From NCBI RefSeq assembly GCF_019132845.1, contig NZ_JAHSPR010000005.1:248001-312000 (forward strand): a DNA stretch of 64,000 bases, read 5' to 3'. Both the position numbers and the translations under genes were made by a program. Below, piece by piece: positions 45,601-53,663 of the stretch. The DNA is from Advenella alkanexedens (GTDB lineage: Bacteria > Pseudomonadota > Gammaproteobacteria > Burkholderiales > Burkholderiaceae_B). Each line of letters starts with the position of its first letter. Position 1 is the stretch's first letter. The notes under the pieces are model-generated. The model saw only the letters and a program-made list of their open reading frames with translations, did no database searches and was not told the origin of the DNA.

Positions 45601-45778
45601 TTTCACCAGCAGGAATTGACGAAATAGCATACTCAAAAATATGACATAAAAACCGGGAAAGCCACATTGACGCTTCAGCAGGCTCAAGCGCTCGCTCCCC
45701 AATATAAAATCTGTCTCGATTTAAACGTCTTGTAATAAGTTGGGTAATAAGCTGCTCATAAATCCCGATCTGTTGCAT
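42635..45778 (-). CDS. PLD-nuclease / SF2 helicase / DUF3427 fusion protein
   Basis: A 1047-residue multidomain protein. Residues 1-135 form a helical N terminus; 140-285 a phospholipase-D-type nuclease half with H222-A-K224 and GSSN (240-243); 318-665 a superfamily 2 helicase with motif I ATGTGKT (348-354), motif II DEVHH (442-446), motif III LTATPER and motif VI QLGRGLR (644-650); from about 780 to the end a DUF3427-like region. Such PLD-helicase-DUF3427 proteins are seen in mobile and defence-related regions and are presumed to cut or unwind foreign nucleic acid; no function is proven. The gene is A+T-rich: hand counts of rows 43921-43980 and 44041-44100 give 35% G+C against 53% for 48421-48480 in spoT, a sign of transfer. 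Start ATG 45778; one PLD motif only, so it may dimerise. Confidence 0.88.
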   Translation of the reverse strand: MQQIGIYEQLITQLITRRLNRDRFYIGERALEPAEASMWLSRFLCHIFEYAISSIPAGENQVQQQVLLSNELLLWLKEKLNDDDFIEDNLLDCQGKILTALFEKEHPIAADYKKYVDDIFPLTGLSQSELFSGSNAGLSLESEIKREILSSDKIYWLVSFIKWTGIRIFSKELEAFTKSGRELKVITTSYMGATDTKAVEFLASLPNTEVRLSYNTQRERLHAKSYLFLRNTGFNTGYIGSSNLSHSALTSGLEWNLKITSQEIPHIINKSISTFETYWASNDFEVFDGQVESVGKLKQALTQARGTQRNDERHFFDIKPFAHQQEILEQLMVERKLHQRFRNLVVAATGTGKTLISAFDFARFVKQKPEAKFLFIAHREEILKQAREAYRGVLKNSHFGEIWVGVYKPEHYHQLFASIQTLNNQLTTLNLSPDYYDYIVIDEVHHIAASSYRSVIDYFKPEIFLGLTATPERHDGVDILSDFCGVIAAEIRLPEAINQRHLSPFQYFAIDDDTDLRNISWSRGRYDIAQLSNLYTHNQLRVNMIIRNLREIVTDTSNMKALAFCVSKEHANYMCQQFLLKGIPSDVLTSDNRHERQQKQQAIRSGKINVLCVVDIFNEGVDIPEVDTLLFLRPTESLTIFLQQLGRGLRLADGKECCTVLDFIGNSRPEYDFSNKFRALVGKTNKAIVDEIKQGFPHVPLGCRIELTKRAQEIVLKNIRQASLNANRLMGLIRQYPQQTSLPLSLGNFLKIYPFIDLNDLYKLGCFTGLLIKAKQADFNENINHSVLSNFERAIKTRFLSTDAYDYLYFVRDLCRHDFKLKEKMSLRMALMCHYDFWQKSGVEIGFSNLQDSLSAFDIPALKSELSDLLTLLLDRIQHEQNELPNLSGIPLSLHARYAREQILVAFGASTFERQAPAREGVLEIKDQNLELMFVTLNKNEKQFSPTTMYHDYAINEHLFHWQSQNSARPDRGKGATYIQHRQLNKRLFLFVREQTKDEYNRTMGFVNFGEVEYISHTGSQPMNITWRLKTPMPPFMWHQAAKLAVG

Positions 45779-45838
45779 ATTATGTTTTGCTCTTTGCTAA
45801 AAGAAATCCATTGGAGTAAATCAAACAGTATATTCACC

Positions 45839-45873
45839 GCAAGCCATCATGTTTTCAGACCTCAGTGGCTTGC
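45839..45873. repeat. Inverted repeat between the SDR gene and the helicase gene
   Basis: An 8-bp perfect inverted repeat (GCAAGCCA at 45839-45846, complement 45866-45873) with a 19-base loop lies in the 134-bp gap between the short-chain dehydrogenase and the helicase, both on the minus strand. It lacks a T-run, so it is either a weak terminator for the SDR or a control element of the helicase. Confidence 0.35.
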
Positions 45874-45912
45874 TTATGCCACAACTGTTCGATTCACCAA
45901 ACGGCTTAAAGT

Positions 45913-46674
45913 CTACCCACGCCCAACAAACGGCATCTTCGTCGCCATTATCGTCACAAACTGCACATTGGTTTCCAGCGGGAAATCAGCCATGGTACGA
46001 ACAGTTTGGGCCACATGCGCCACGTCCATAATCGGCTCGGGCATGATTTCACCATTGGCCTGCAAAATGCCTTTCTTCATTCTTTCCGTCATATCGGTGC
46101 CGGCATTGCCAATATCTATCTGGCCGCAGGCAATATTATAGGCACGGCCGTCCAGCGAAATGCTTTTGGTCAGGCCGGTAACGGCATGCTTGGTGGCGGT
46201 ATAGGCAATCGACATGGGGCGTGGTGCCGTGGCTGAGATAGAACCGTTATTAATGATCCGGCCCCCTTGCGGCTCCTGGTAGCGCATCACATGAAAAGCG
46301 GCCTGGGCACACAGGAACATGCCGGTCAGGTTCACATCCACAATCTCACGCCATTCCTGGGCCGAAAACTCGTCAATGGGTACCGCTGCACCACTTTTTC
46401 CAGCGTTATTGAACAATACATCCACCCGGCCATATTCACGCTGGGTCTGTTCAAACAAGGCTTTCACCTCGTTTTCCCTGGTGACGTCCGTAGGAATCAC
46501 CAGAGCCCTGACCGCATCCAGTCCGGCTGCGGTGCGAGTTTCTTCCAGCACGTCCTGCCGTCTTCCGGCCAACACCACCCGGTAACCCGCACTTAGCAAT
46601 TCCAGAGCAACCGCCCTGCCAATACCGGAGCCCGCTCCCGTTACCACCGCCACTTTATGGTTTGAAATGCTCAT
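45913..46674 (-). CDS. Short-chain dehydrogenase/reductase
   Basis: A classical SDR of 253 residues using NAD(P)H. ATG 46674 is preferred because GGAG lies 9 bp before it; a TTG at 46689 could add five codons. Cofactor motif TGAGSGIG, the NNAG motif, catalytic Ser in NGSIS and the YTATK (YxxxK) pair are all present, so the enzyme should be active. An Arg after the second strand (GRRQD) points to NADPH. The C-terminal [17 protein letters not shown] is common in SDRs of unknown substrate in this order. It is divergent from gmk (160 bp) and not clearly linked to the helicase downstream. Confidence 0.9.
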   Translation of the reverse strand: MSISNHKVAVVTGAGSGIGRAVALELLSAGYRVVLAGRRQDVLEETRTAAGLDAVRALVIPTDVTRENEVKALFEQTQREYGRVDVLFNNAGKSGAAVPIDEFSAQEWREIVDVNLTGMFLCAQAAFHVMRYQEPQGGRIINNGSISATAPRPMSIAYTATKHAVTGLTKSISLDGRAYNIACGQIDIGNAGTDMTERMKKGILQANGEIMPEPIMDVAHVAQTVRTMADFPLETNVQFVTIMATKMPFVGRG

Positions 46675-46834
46675 TGTTATATTCTCCAATGTGTTTTATT
46701 TGGCATATGCTACCAAGAATGAAGCGGGCTGGCACCACTTGAGGGTATTTAACGCGGACTTTTTTCTGTTTATTTATTAATAGCACTTAATTTTTTGTTA
46801 TCCTTGCTACTTCTAAAAAAATGGACTCGTCACC

Positions 46835-47473
46835 ATGAAGAAATATCCCGGTAATGTATTTATGATTATCGCTCCCAGCGGTGCCGGAAAATCCAGCCTG
46901 GTCAATGCCCTTCTGAAAGAAGATACCGGTATTGAACTATCTGTTTCCTGCACAACCCGTCCCCCCAGACCGGGTGAGGAAAACGGGCGTGAATATCATT
47001 TCATCAGTGTGGAAGAATTCCAGGCACTTAAAGAAAACGATGACTTGTTGGAATGGGCAGAGGTGCACGGCAACTTTTACGGCACACCCAAAACCCTGAT
47101 CAAGAAGGCCATAGCAGATGGCAAGGATATTTTGCTGGAAATCGACTGGCAAGGCGCCCGTCAGGTAAGACAGCAGTTTTCCGATGTCACCGACATCTTT
47201 ATTTTGCCCCCCTCGATTGAAGAACTGAGAGTCAGGTTAACCCGTCGCGGTCAAGATGAACCAGACGTGATTGCCCGTCGCTTATTAGCGGCCGGCAGCG
47301 AAATTGCGCACGCGCCAGAGTGTGAATATGTTATCATTAACAATGATTTCGAAGTTGCCCTTCATGAGCTGAAGCAAATTATTGCTACGGCTCGTTTGCG
47401 CTATACAGCACAAGCAGCAAGACACGAAAAACTATTCGCCGATCTGGGTATTGCAAATATCTCCTCCCAGTAG
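46835..47473 (+). CDS. gmk: Guanylate kinase
   Basis: GMP kinase of 212 residues, converting GMP to GDP with ATP in the cytoplasm. P-loop APSGAGKSS, the GMP-binding [19 protein letters not shown] block, the GNFYGTPK loop and the [13 protein letters not shown] segment are all normal. It is the first gene of the gmk-rpoZ-spoT operon, conserved in proteobacteria; rpoZ starts 36 bp downstream. The operon joins guanine nucleotide supply with (p)ppGpp control. Confidence 0.97.
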   Translation: MKKYPGNVFMIIAPSGAGKSSLVNALLKEDTGIELSVSCTTRPPRPGEENGREYHFISVEEFQALKENDDLLEWAEVHGNFYGTPKTLIKKAIADGKDILLEIDWQGARQVRQQFSDVTDIFILPPSIEELRVRLTRRGQDEPDVIARRLLAAGSEIAHAPECEYVIINNDFEVALHELKQIIATARLRYTAQAARHEKLFADLGIANISSQ

Positions 47474-47509
47474 GCTTGTTATTATTTTCCTATATTTTCA
47501 GGTTATCAA

Positions 47510-47716
47510 ATGGCACGAATTACCGTTGAAGACTGTTTAAAACAAATTCCAAACCGCTTTAGCCTGACGCTGGCGGCCACTTACCGTGCACGCGAACTGG
47601 CCCAGGGTCATGAGCCTCGCCTGGAAAGCAACAAAGACAAACCCACCGTACTCGCATTGCGTGAAATCGCAAGCGGTGTCACCGGTCTTGAAATGTTGCG
47701 TAAAGTACCTACCTGA
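47510..47716 (+). CDS. rpoZ: RNA polymerase omega subunit
   Basis: The 68-residue omega subunit helps assemble RNA polymerase and forms part of one ppGpp site. It begins [19 protein letters not shown] and contains [13 protein letters not shown] and [13 protein letters not shown], the universal core. It is slightly short at the C terminus, as is usual in Burkholderiales. Located between gmk and spoT with 26 bp to the latter. Confidence 0.97.
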   Translation: MARITVEDCLKQIPNRFSLTLAATYRARELAQGHEPRLESNKDKPTVLALREIASGVTGLEMLRKVPT

Positions 47717-47742
47717 ATCAACAACTGGCAAGGATCCACACT

Positions 47743-50037
47743 ATGACTTTAAAAGGGATTAAAGGCGCATCCTCAACGATATTGCATGCGTTGCGTGCCG
47801 GGTCTCCCTTTAAAAGAAAACAGAAAGAATCCACCCAGTCAGCTGAATCAACTCAACTGACCACAGGCAAGGCCACACCGGCCAATGATCCGACCATAGC
47901 TTCATTGGCCACGCTTACCGAAATGCTGTCCAGCTACATGGACAGTAAAGACATTGAAAAAGTCCGCGAGGCTTACCGCTTTGCAGACCAGGCCCACTTG
48001 GGTCAATTCCGTTCCAGTGGTGCTCCCTACATTACCCATCCCATTGCAGTCACCGAAATATGTGCCGGATGGAAGCTTGACGTCAATGCCCTTATGGCTG
48101 CCCTGTTACACGATGTCATCGAAGATCAGGGGGTTCTGAAGTCAGAACTGGCTGAAAAATTCAACCCCGATGTGGCCAATCTGGTCGATGGCCTTACCAA
48201 ACTTGAAAAGCTCAATTTTGCCACCAAGGCCGAACAGCAGGCGGAAAGTTTCCGCAAAATGCTGTTGGCCATGGCCAAAGACGTCCGGGTTATTTTAATC
48301 AAGCTGGCCGACCGCCTGCACAATATGCGAACCCTGGATGCGGTAGATCCAGCCAAACGCCGGCGGGTGGCCAACGAAACCCTGGAAATTTATACGCCTA
48401 TTGCACATCGCCTGGGCCTTAACTCCCTGGTTCGTGAACTGCAAGACCTGTGTTTTGAGGCCAGCTCGCCCAACCGTTATTCCGTCCTGCACAAAGCCGT
48501 CATGGCAGCCCGGGGTAATCGCCGTGAGGTGCTTACCAAAATCACCGACAACATCACCACCGCCCTGCCAGCTCAAGGTATCGAAGCCGAAATTTCCGGT
48601 CGTGAGAAATCCCTGTTCAGTATTTATAAAAAAATGCGTGAACAAAAAAAATCCTTTTCCGATGTCTTGGATATCTACGGCTTCCGTATTATTGTTCATA
48701 CCCTGCCTGAATGTTATTTGGCCTTGGGCGTGATTCACCAGCTGTATCGGCCGGTACCCGGTAAATTCAAAGATTACATTGCCATTCCCAAGCTTAATGG
48801 CTACCAATCTTTGCACACCACCTTGGTGGGCCCTTATGGCACCCCCATCGAATTCCAGATTCGTACCCGTGATATGGACCACATTGCCGAAAAAGGTGTG
48901 GCTTCTCACTGGATATACAAAAATGATGATCTCTCTCTCAACGACCTGCAAAAGCAAACCCATCGCTGGCTACAGTCGCTGCTGGATATCCAAAGTCAAA
49001 CCGGTGACTCAGGTGAATTCCTTGAACACGTCAAGGTAGACCTGTTCCCCGATGCCGTTTATGTGCTAACGCCCAAAGGTAAAATCATCTCATTGCCACG
49101 TGGCGCAACACCTATTGATTTTGCCTATCTTATTCATACCGATATTGGCAATCATGCGGTTTCAGCCAAAATCAATGGTGAATTTGTACCTCTCAAGACT
49201 GAACTCAGCAGTGGCGACAGGATTGAAATCATCACTTCTCCGGCCTCTGTACCCAGCGCCCAATGGCTTAACTATGTACGTACCGGCAAAGCCCGTTCTG
49301 AAATTCGCCATTTCCTGAAAACGGTCAAATACAGCGAATCCATTCAGTTTGGTGAAAAGCAGCTTTTGCATGCCTTGCAAGAACTGAATATCCCCATGCC
49401 CCCCAAAGATGATCCGCAATGGGAAAAACTGGCCAAAAGTACCGGTGCCAGCTCGGTTGATGAAATTCTGGCCGATATCGGCCTGGGACGTCGTCTGGCT
49501 GCGGTTGTTGCACGTCGGTTCATTATCGATAACGAAATCCTGGCAACCAGTGCCGCCGTTATTGATGAAATGTCCGTTGCCAAAACAGGCACTATTTTCA
49601 TTCAGGGTAACGAAGGTCAGGCGGCTCAACTTTCAAGCTGCTGCTGCCCCATACCTGGTGACCCTCTCATCGCCTGTATTCGTCCCGGTCATGGCTTGGT
49701 CGTTCATACCGAAGACTGTCCTACGGCCCTTCGCCAGCGCACCCGCGAACCCGAACGCTGGGTCTCTTCGGTCAACTGGGACAAGGAAACCGCCAAGCAC
49801 TTGCCCACCCGTCTTGAAGTTACTCTCAAGAGTGAAAAAGGCGTATTGGGACGTATCGCGGCTCAAATCGCCACGGCTGACTCCAACATTATCCAGATGT
49901 CCATGAATGAAGAGGCCCTTGAAACCGCCACCATCCAAATTACCATTCAGGTCGATGACCGCAAGCATCTGGCCCGTGTAATCCGGCTGATACGGCACGT
50001 CCCACAGGTTACCAAGATCGTCAGGGTCAAAAGCTAG
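47743..50037 (+). CDS. spoT: Bifunctional (p)ppGpp synthetase/hydrolase SpoT
   Basis: Makes and breaks the alarmone (p)ppGpp. The 764 residues comprise an HD hydrolase domain with intact HDVIED (123-128), so hydrolysis is expected, a synthetase domain (about 290-410) with YGFRIIVHT and KFKDYIAIPKLNGYQSLHT, a TGS domain (about 450-515, DLFPDAVYVLTPKGKIISLP), a zinc-finger-like CCCPIPGD segment and a C-terminal ACT domain (about 690-764). An N-terminal extension of about 50 Ser/Thr/Lys-rich residues precedes the HD domain. Third gene of gmk-rpoZ-spoT. Its TAG overlaps the stop of the convergent ABC ATPase gene. Confidence 0.96.
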   Translation: MTLKGIKGASSTILHALRAGSPFKRKQKESTQSAESTQLTTGKATPANDPTIASLATLTEMLSSYMDSKDIEKVREAYRFADQAHLGQFRSSGAPYITHPIAVTEICAGWKLDVNALMAALLHDVIEDQGVLKSELAEKFNPDVANLVDGLTKLEKLNFATKAEQQAESFRKMLLAMAKDVRVILIKLADRLHNMRTLDAVDPAKRRRVANETLEIYTPIAHRLGLNSLVRELQDLCFEASSPNRYSVLHKAVMAARGNRREVLTKITDNITTALPAQGIEAEISGREKSLFSIYKKMREQKKSFSDVLDIYGFRIIVHTLPECYLALGVIHQLYRPVPGKFKDYIAIPKLNGYQSLHTTLVGPYGTPIEFQIRTRDMDHIAEKGVASHWIYKNDDLSLNDLQKQTHRWLQSLLDIQSQTGDSGEFLEHVKVDLFPDAVYVLTPKGKIISLPRGATPIDFAYLIHTDIGNHAVSAKINGEFVPLKTELSSGDRIEIITSPASVPSAQWLNYVRTGKARSEIRHFLKTVKYSESIQFGEKQLLHALQELNIPMPPKDDPQWEKLAKSTGASSVDEILADIGLGRRLAAVVARRFIIDNEILATSAAVIDEMSVAKTGTIFIQGNEGQAAQLSSCCCPIPGDPLIACIRPGHGLVVHTEDCPTALRQRTREPERWVSSVNWDKETAKHLPTRLEVTLKSEKGVLGRIAAQIATADSNIIQMSMNEEALETATIQITIQVDDRKHLARVIRLIRHVPQVTKIVRVKS

Positions 50038-50705
50038 GCAACCACCCTGCCCGCCTGCAATACCAGCTGTTGCTGACAACGGCTGGCCAGCACCCCATCA
50101 TGGGTGACCAAAACCAGGGTGCTTCTTTTTTCCTGATGCAACGCAAACATCAAATCCATAATATGGGTGCCGGTTGCAGCATCCAGGCTACCGGTAGGCT
50201 CATCGGCAAATAATATGGCCGGTTCAACCACAAAGGCCCGTGCCAGAGCCACACGCTGACGCTCTCCGCCAGACAACGTTTTGGGATAGTGATGAGAACG
50301 CCTGGAAAGGCCCACACGCTCTAACATGGCCCATGCCGGCTCTTTGGCCCGTTTGCCTTGCAGCTCCAAAGGAAGCATGACATTTTCCAGCGCTGTCAGA
50401 TTAGGCAGCAACTGAAAAGACTGAAACACAAATCCCACATGATACGCCCGCAACTGGGCACGCTGATCCTCATCAAGTGAAAACAGGTCCTGTCCCATCA
50501 AGTGCACACTACCCTGACTGGGCACATCGAGCCCGGCCAGAATGCCCAGCAGGGTAGATTTGCCAGAACCAGAACTTCCGGTAATGGCCAGTGTCTTACC
50601 TTTTTCAAGCGAAAAGGAAATATCCTCTAAAATACGAAGCTGGCCATTGGCATCTTCCACTACTTTATTCAAACCATCAACTTCCAGGGCAAATATGTTT
50701 TTCAT
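50034..50705 (-). CDS. ybbA: YbbA-type ABC transporter ATPase (MacB/LolD group)
   Basis: A 223-residue ATPase of the class that works with MacB/FtsX-type membrane proteins. Walker A GSSGSGKST, Q-loop FQSFQLLPNL, signature LSGGERQRVALARAF, Walker B ILFADEPTGSLD and H-loop LVTHD are intact. Closest in arrangement to E. coli ybbA, which lies divergent from tesA; here too tesA is divergent, with the 5' ends overlapping by 11 bp. The usual permease partner (YbbP) would be expected right after it but is missing; spoT ends there instead, stop codons sharing CTAG. The partner must be elsewhere or lost. Confidence 0.88.
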   Translation of the reverse strand: MKNIFALEVDGLNKVVEDANGQLRILEDISFSLEKGKTLAITGSSGSGKSTLLGILAGLDVPSQGSVHLMGQDLFSLDEDQRAQLRAYHVGFVFQSFQLLPNLTALENVMLPLELQGKRAKEPAWAMLERVGLSRRSHHYPKTLSGGERQRVALARAFVVEPAILFADEPTGSLDAATGTHIMDLMFALHQEKRSTLVLVTHDGVLASRCQQQLVLQAGRVVA

Positions 50706-51333
50706 AAATCAACTACTCAAATTATGTCTGACGCTATTCATGTGTACCGCTGCTTTTCAAATGGCGAATGCACAAAACACCAGCAACAAAACGCTACTGG
50801 TTATAGGAGACAGTTTATCAGCAGAATATGGCATTGAAAGGGGCAAAGGTTGGGTGGAAATAATTAAATCCGATTTTCTGGGCGATGATGACAATTATGA
50901 AGTCGTCAATGCCAGTATAAGCGGCGATACAACCAGCGGTGGCCTTACCCGTCTTCCCGCCCTGCTGGCGCAACACACACCCTCTGTGGTAGTTGTGGAA
51001 TTGGGCTCAAATGATGCGCTGCGCGGTCTGTCACTGGAAGCGTCCAAAAGCAATCTGGCTAAAATGAGCGAATTGAGCAGGCAGGCACAGGCCAAAGTAA
51101 TCATAGTCGGCATGCAAATTCCGCCCAACTTCGGACCTGTGTATTCACAACAGTTCAAGGAAATGTTTGCCCAGGTGGCGCAGGAACAGGATGCCCTGCT
51201 GGTGCCCTTCCTGTTTGAACATTTTGCGCTGGATAAAAACATGTTTCAGGACGATGGCATCCACCCGAACGAAGCCGCACAAAAAACCATGGCGGAAAAT
51301 GTGTGGGCCGTATTGCAACAGGCCATTAACTGA
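50695..51333 (+). CDS. tesA: Multifunctional GDSL esterase/thioesterase TesA
   Basis: Periplasmic SGNH hydrolase with lysophospholipase, arylesterase and acyl-CoA thioesterase activity. ATG 50695 gives a proper signal peptide (MFFINQLLKLCLTLFMC..., cut after ANA) and has AGGG before it; the frame is open much further upstream but that part is antisense to ybbA. Catalytic residues: S40 in GDSLSAEYG (block I), Gly of SISGDTTSGG (II), N in GSNDALRG (III) and D187/H190 in DGIHPN (V). The 212-residue precursor fits the family. It starts 11 bp inside the divergent ybbA, so the two promoters lie in each other's coding sequence. Confidence 0.93.
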   Translation: MFFINQLLKLCLTLFMCTAAFQMANAQNTSNKTLLVIGDSLSAEYGIERGKGWVEIIKSDFLGDDDNYEVVNASISGDTTSGGLTRLPALLAQHTPSVVVVELGSNDALRGLSLEASKSNLAKMSELSRQAQAKVIIVGMQIPPNFGPVYSQQFKEMFAQVAQEQDALLVPFLFEHFALDKNMFQDDGIHPNEAAQKTMAENVWAVLQQAIN

Positions 51334-51367
51334 GCAAGGTGAACCAGAAAACGCCCACCATCACTTG

Positions 51368-51388
51368 GAGGGGCTTGCAACACCCCTC
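51368..51388 (+). repeat. Small hairpin after tesA
   Basis: GAGGGG (51368-51373) and CCCCTC (51383-51388) can pair around a 9-base loop just after tesA. No T-run follows; it may protect the 3' end ahead of the stronger terminator downstream. Confidence 0.35.
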
Positions 51389-51415
51389 ACCAATACTTGA
51401 TGACCCACAATAGAA

Positions 51416-51456
51416 AAACCCCATAAAACCGGAATACATCCAGCTTTATGGGGTTT
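51416..51456. terminator. Bidirectional terminator between tesA and ppiD
   Basis: A perfect 12-bp inverted repeat (AAACCCCATAAA at 51416-51427, complement 51445-51456) with A-rich left and T-rich right flanks lies between convergent tesA (+) and ppiD (-), and can serve both. Confidence 0.8.
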
Positions 51457-51509
51457 ATTCATGACAGCCCGGATTAAAGGCCTATGCTTTAAAAAAGCGC
51501 CTGACCGGT

Positions 51510-53462
51510 TTATTCACCCAAAATCACCTTCTCGGCTTCAGGGAAGATCTGTACCTCATGGTCTGCACGCAGAATACTGGTCACACCTTGGGCAATCTCG
51601 GCTGCCACACCTGTTTCCAGACCGGGTTGCAAGAATTGCGTAAAAAGCGTTTTCATTTCAGAGTTGCCTTCGGACACTTTTTCAATTTGTGCAATGACAA
51701 AACCATTAGGCGTAGTGGTACCCACAAAGGAAGGCAATTTATCGGTAGGTGCATTCATGATGGTATTGAGCATTGTCTCGGGCAATTGATTGCCCATCAA
51801 ACGACTGATTGTTGTCTCGGCACCAAAGCCAACCGATGAAGGTTCACCGTTTTCCTGAAGCATTTTAAGCGCTTGCTCACCGGCCAGTTTGGCCTGCTCA
51901 AAGGCTTTTTCATCCCTTACCATTTTTTCCACCTCGGCCCTGACGGCATCCAGTGGGGGGATCGCGGCAGGCACTTCCTGCACTGCACGAACCACCAGCA
52001 ACTCAGAGGGTGAAATTTCTATCACGCCAGAATTGAGTTTTTGTTTCAACACCTCATCGGAGAACAGGACCTCACGCACCCTGGGGGCCTCGAAGTATTT
52101 GGCATCGGGACTGGCTGAAGCAGCATTCTCTCCCACTTGCTCTGCGGTCAGCAGCAGGTCACGGGCCACACCATTGACCGTTTGCAGTTCCAGCTGAAGA
52201 TTATCGGCAACGCCTTGCAATGATGAACGATCATCATTGACCTGCTGGACCAGGCCGGTAGCCAGATCGGCAAATTTTTCCGATGCCAGCTGCAGGCGGA
52301 TTTCTTCCAGCACCTGACTCTTGACAGCAGACAATGGCTGAACAGAGCCTGCATCGATACTGGCTACCTGAATAATATGATAAGAATTGCCCACTTTGAC
52401 CGGATCGGTCACGCCTGGTGCTGTCAATGAGAAAATGGCCTCATCAAGAACGGGAATATCACCCCTGGCCAACAGACCCAGGCTGCCGTCCAGGTTTTTA
52501 GTACCTGCGTCATCTGAATACTGTTTTGCCAATGCTGAAAATTTTGCGGGCTCTGCCTTGGCCTGTGCCGCCACATCTTGGGCTTTTTTCAGGATTTCTT
52601 CCTGGGTCGCGGCATCAGCCCCTTCAGGCACCTTGATTTGAATATGATTAACGACCCGACGTTCCTGTTTAGTGTACTTGCCAATATTGGATTGATAGTA
52701 GGATTCGATATCAGCTTCTGAAACTTCGGGTACCGATTTTAATGCCGCATCCTGGTTAAGGATAATGTACTGGGCATCCACATAGCGGGGAACTTCGAGG
52801 GTTTTACTGTTTTTATCGTACCACTGTTTGATGTCCTCATCGGAAACCGTGACATCTGGCAGGTATGTGGAAATCTCAAATTCTTTCAGGCGAACGGCAC
52901 GCTCCTGAACCATGGCCGATTGTAATAGCTCAAGCGTTTTTTCAGGCATCGACACCGATTGCGCAATAGGCTCAAGCACCTGTGCATAAGCCAGATTCTG
53001 ACGGACATAAGCTTCATAATCGATGTCTCTGATGCCGTTTCTGACTAAAAATTCGGTGTATTTTTGAGGAGAGTACACACCGTTCTCATGGAACTGGGGA
53101 TTGGAGCCAATGGCATTGCGAACCATATTGTCAGTGGCGTTGAAATGACCGTCGATCATTTCCTGCTGCAGCACCTGGGCATTGATAAGCTGATTCAGCC
53201 AGGCTCTCCGGTTGGCAGGCGTATCTACCTTGGCAACATCAAAATTTGCACCAGACTGCATTCTCATTTCGTCCAAACGATTGCGCCAGGATTGGTTAAA
53301 CTGCTCTTGGGTAATATTGGCTTCTTTAATAGCTACCAGTTTTACATCGTTGGAAACGAAACTTTGGTAATCGGCCACGCCAAAAAAAACAAATGACGGA
53401 ACCACCAAAATAATTAACGCGGCCAATACGATACGTTGGTGTGTACGGATAAATTCAAACAT
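51510..53462 (-). CDS. ppiD: Periplasmic chaperone / peptidyl-prolyl isomerase PpiD
   Basis: PpiD is an inner-membrane-anchored periplasmic chaperone near the Sec translocon that helps newly exported proteins fold. The 650 residues contain one N-terminal membrane anchor (11-31, IVLAALIILVVPSFVFFGV), a SurA-like chaperone domain (about 35-230), a parvulin domain (about 265-375; VVNHIQIKVPEG to GLLARGDIPVLDEAIFSL) and a second SurA/parvulin-like C-terminal part. ATG 53462 begins MFEFIRTHQRIV, the usual PpiD start. It is a single gene between a terminator and a 201-bp intergenic region. Confidence 0.92.
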   Translation of the reverse strand: MFEFIRTHQRIVLAALIILVVPSFVFFGVADYQSFVSNDVKLVAIKEANITQEQFNQSWRNRLDEMRMQSGANFDVAKVDTPANRRAWLNQLINAQVLQQEMIDGHFNATDNMVRNAIGSNPQFHENGVYSPQKYTEFLVRNGIRDIDYEAYVRQNLAYAQVLEPIAQSVSMPEKTLELLQSAMVQERAVRLKEFEISTYLPDVTVSDEDIKQWYDKNSKTLEVPRYVDAQYIILNQDAALKSVPEVSEADIESYYQSNIGKYTKQERRVVNHIQIKVPEGADAATQEEILKKAQDVAAQAKAEPAKFSALAKQYSDDAGTKNLDGSLGLLARGDIPVLDEAIFSLTAPGVTDPVKVGNSYHIIQVASIDAGSVQPLSAVKSQVLEEIRLQLASEKFADLATGLVQQVNDDRSSLQGVADNLQLELQTVNGVARDLLLTAEQVGENAASASPDAKYFEAPRVREVLFSDEVLKQKLNSGVIEISPSELLVVRAVQEVPAAIPPLDAVRAEVEKMVRDEKAFEQAKLAGEQALKMLQENGEPSSVGFGAETTISRLMGNQLPETMLNTIMNAPTDKLPSFVGTTTPNGFVIAQIEKVSEGNSEMKTLFTQFLQPGLETGVAAEIAQGVTSILRADHEVQIFPEAEKVILGE

Positions 53463-53585
53463 TAAGCTCTCAACTCAGACTGCGAAAATCAGAATATACA
53501 TTATAAATGTCGCGGTTGGAAAAAGGGGTTTCCCATTTTAGTCTTTTTCACTTTTAAAATAGACAATTCAGCCCTATTTTATAAA

Positions 53586-53606
53586 AAGTCGCTTTCAAAG
53601 CGACTT
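53586..53606. terminator. Hairpin in the ppiD/ugpQ gap
   Basis: AAGTCGCTTT (53586-53595) and its complement (53597-53606) form a near-loopless 10-bp inverted repeat with A-rich left and TTATAT right flanks, in the 201-bp divergent region 53463-53663. As it is upstream of both genes it could be a leftover terminator of an unseen short RNA or a binding site. Nothing else is recognised in this gap. Confidence 0.4.
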
Positions 53607-53663
53607 ATATCTTCCTACAATACAACAATAAACTTTATTCTTGAAATCCACCCTTTTATTCCA

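Noticed and set aside
45885-45902. GTTCGATTC followed by ACCA resembling a tRNA T-loop and CCA end near the helicase cassette
   Set aside because: The flanking bases cannot form the T stem and no acceptor or anticodon arm is found, so it is not a tRNA or tRNA-derived att site.
48295-48963. 222-codon open frame antisense to spoT
   Set aside because: Lies wholly inside the conserved spoT synthetase/hydrolase coding region; low-complexity translation without family signature.
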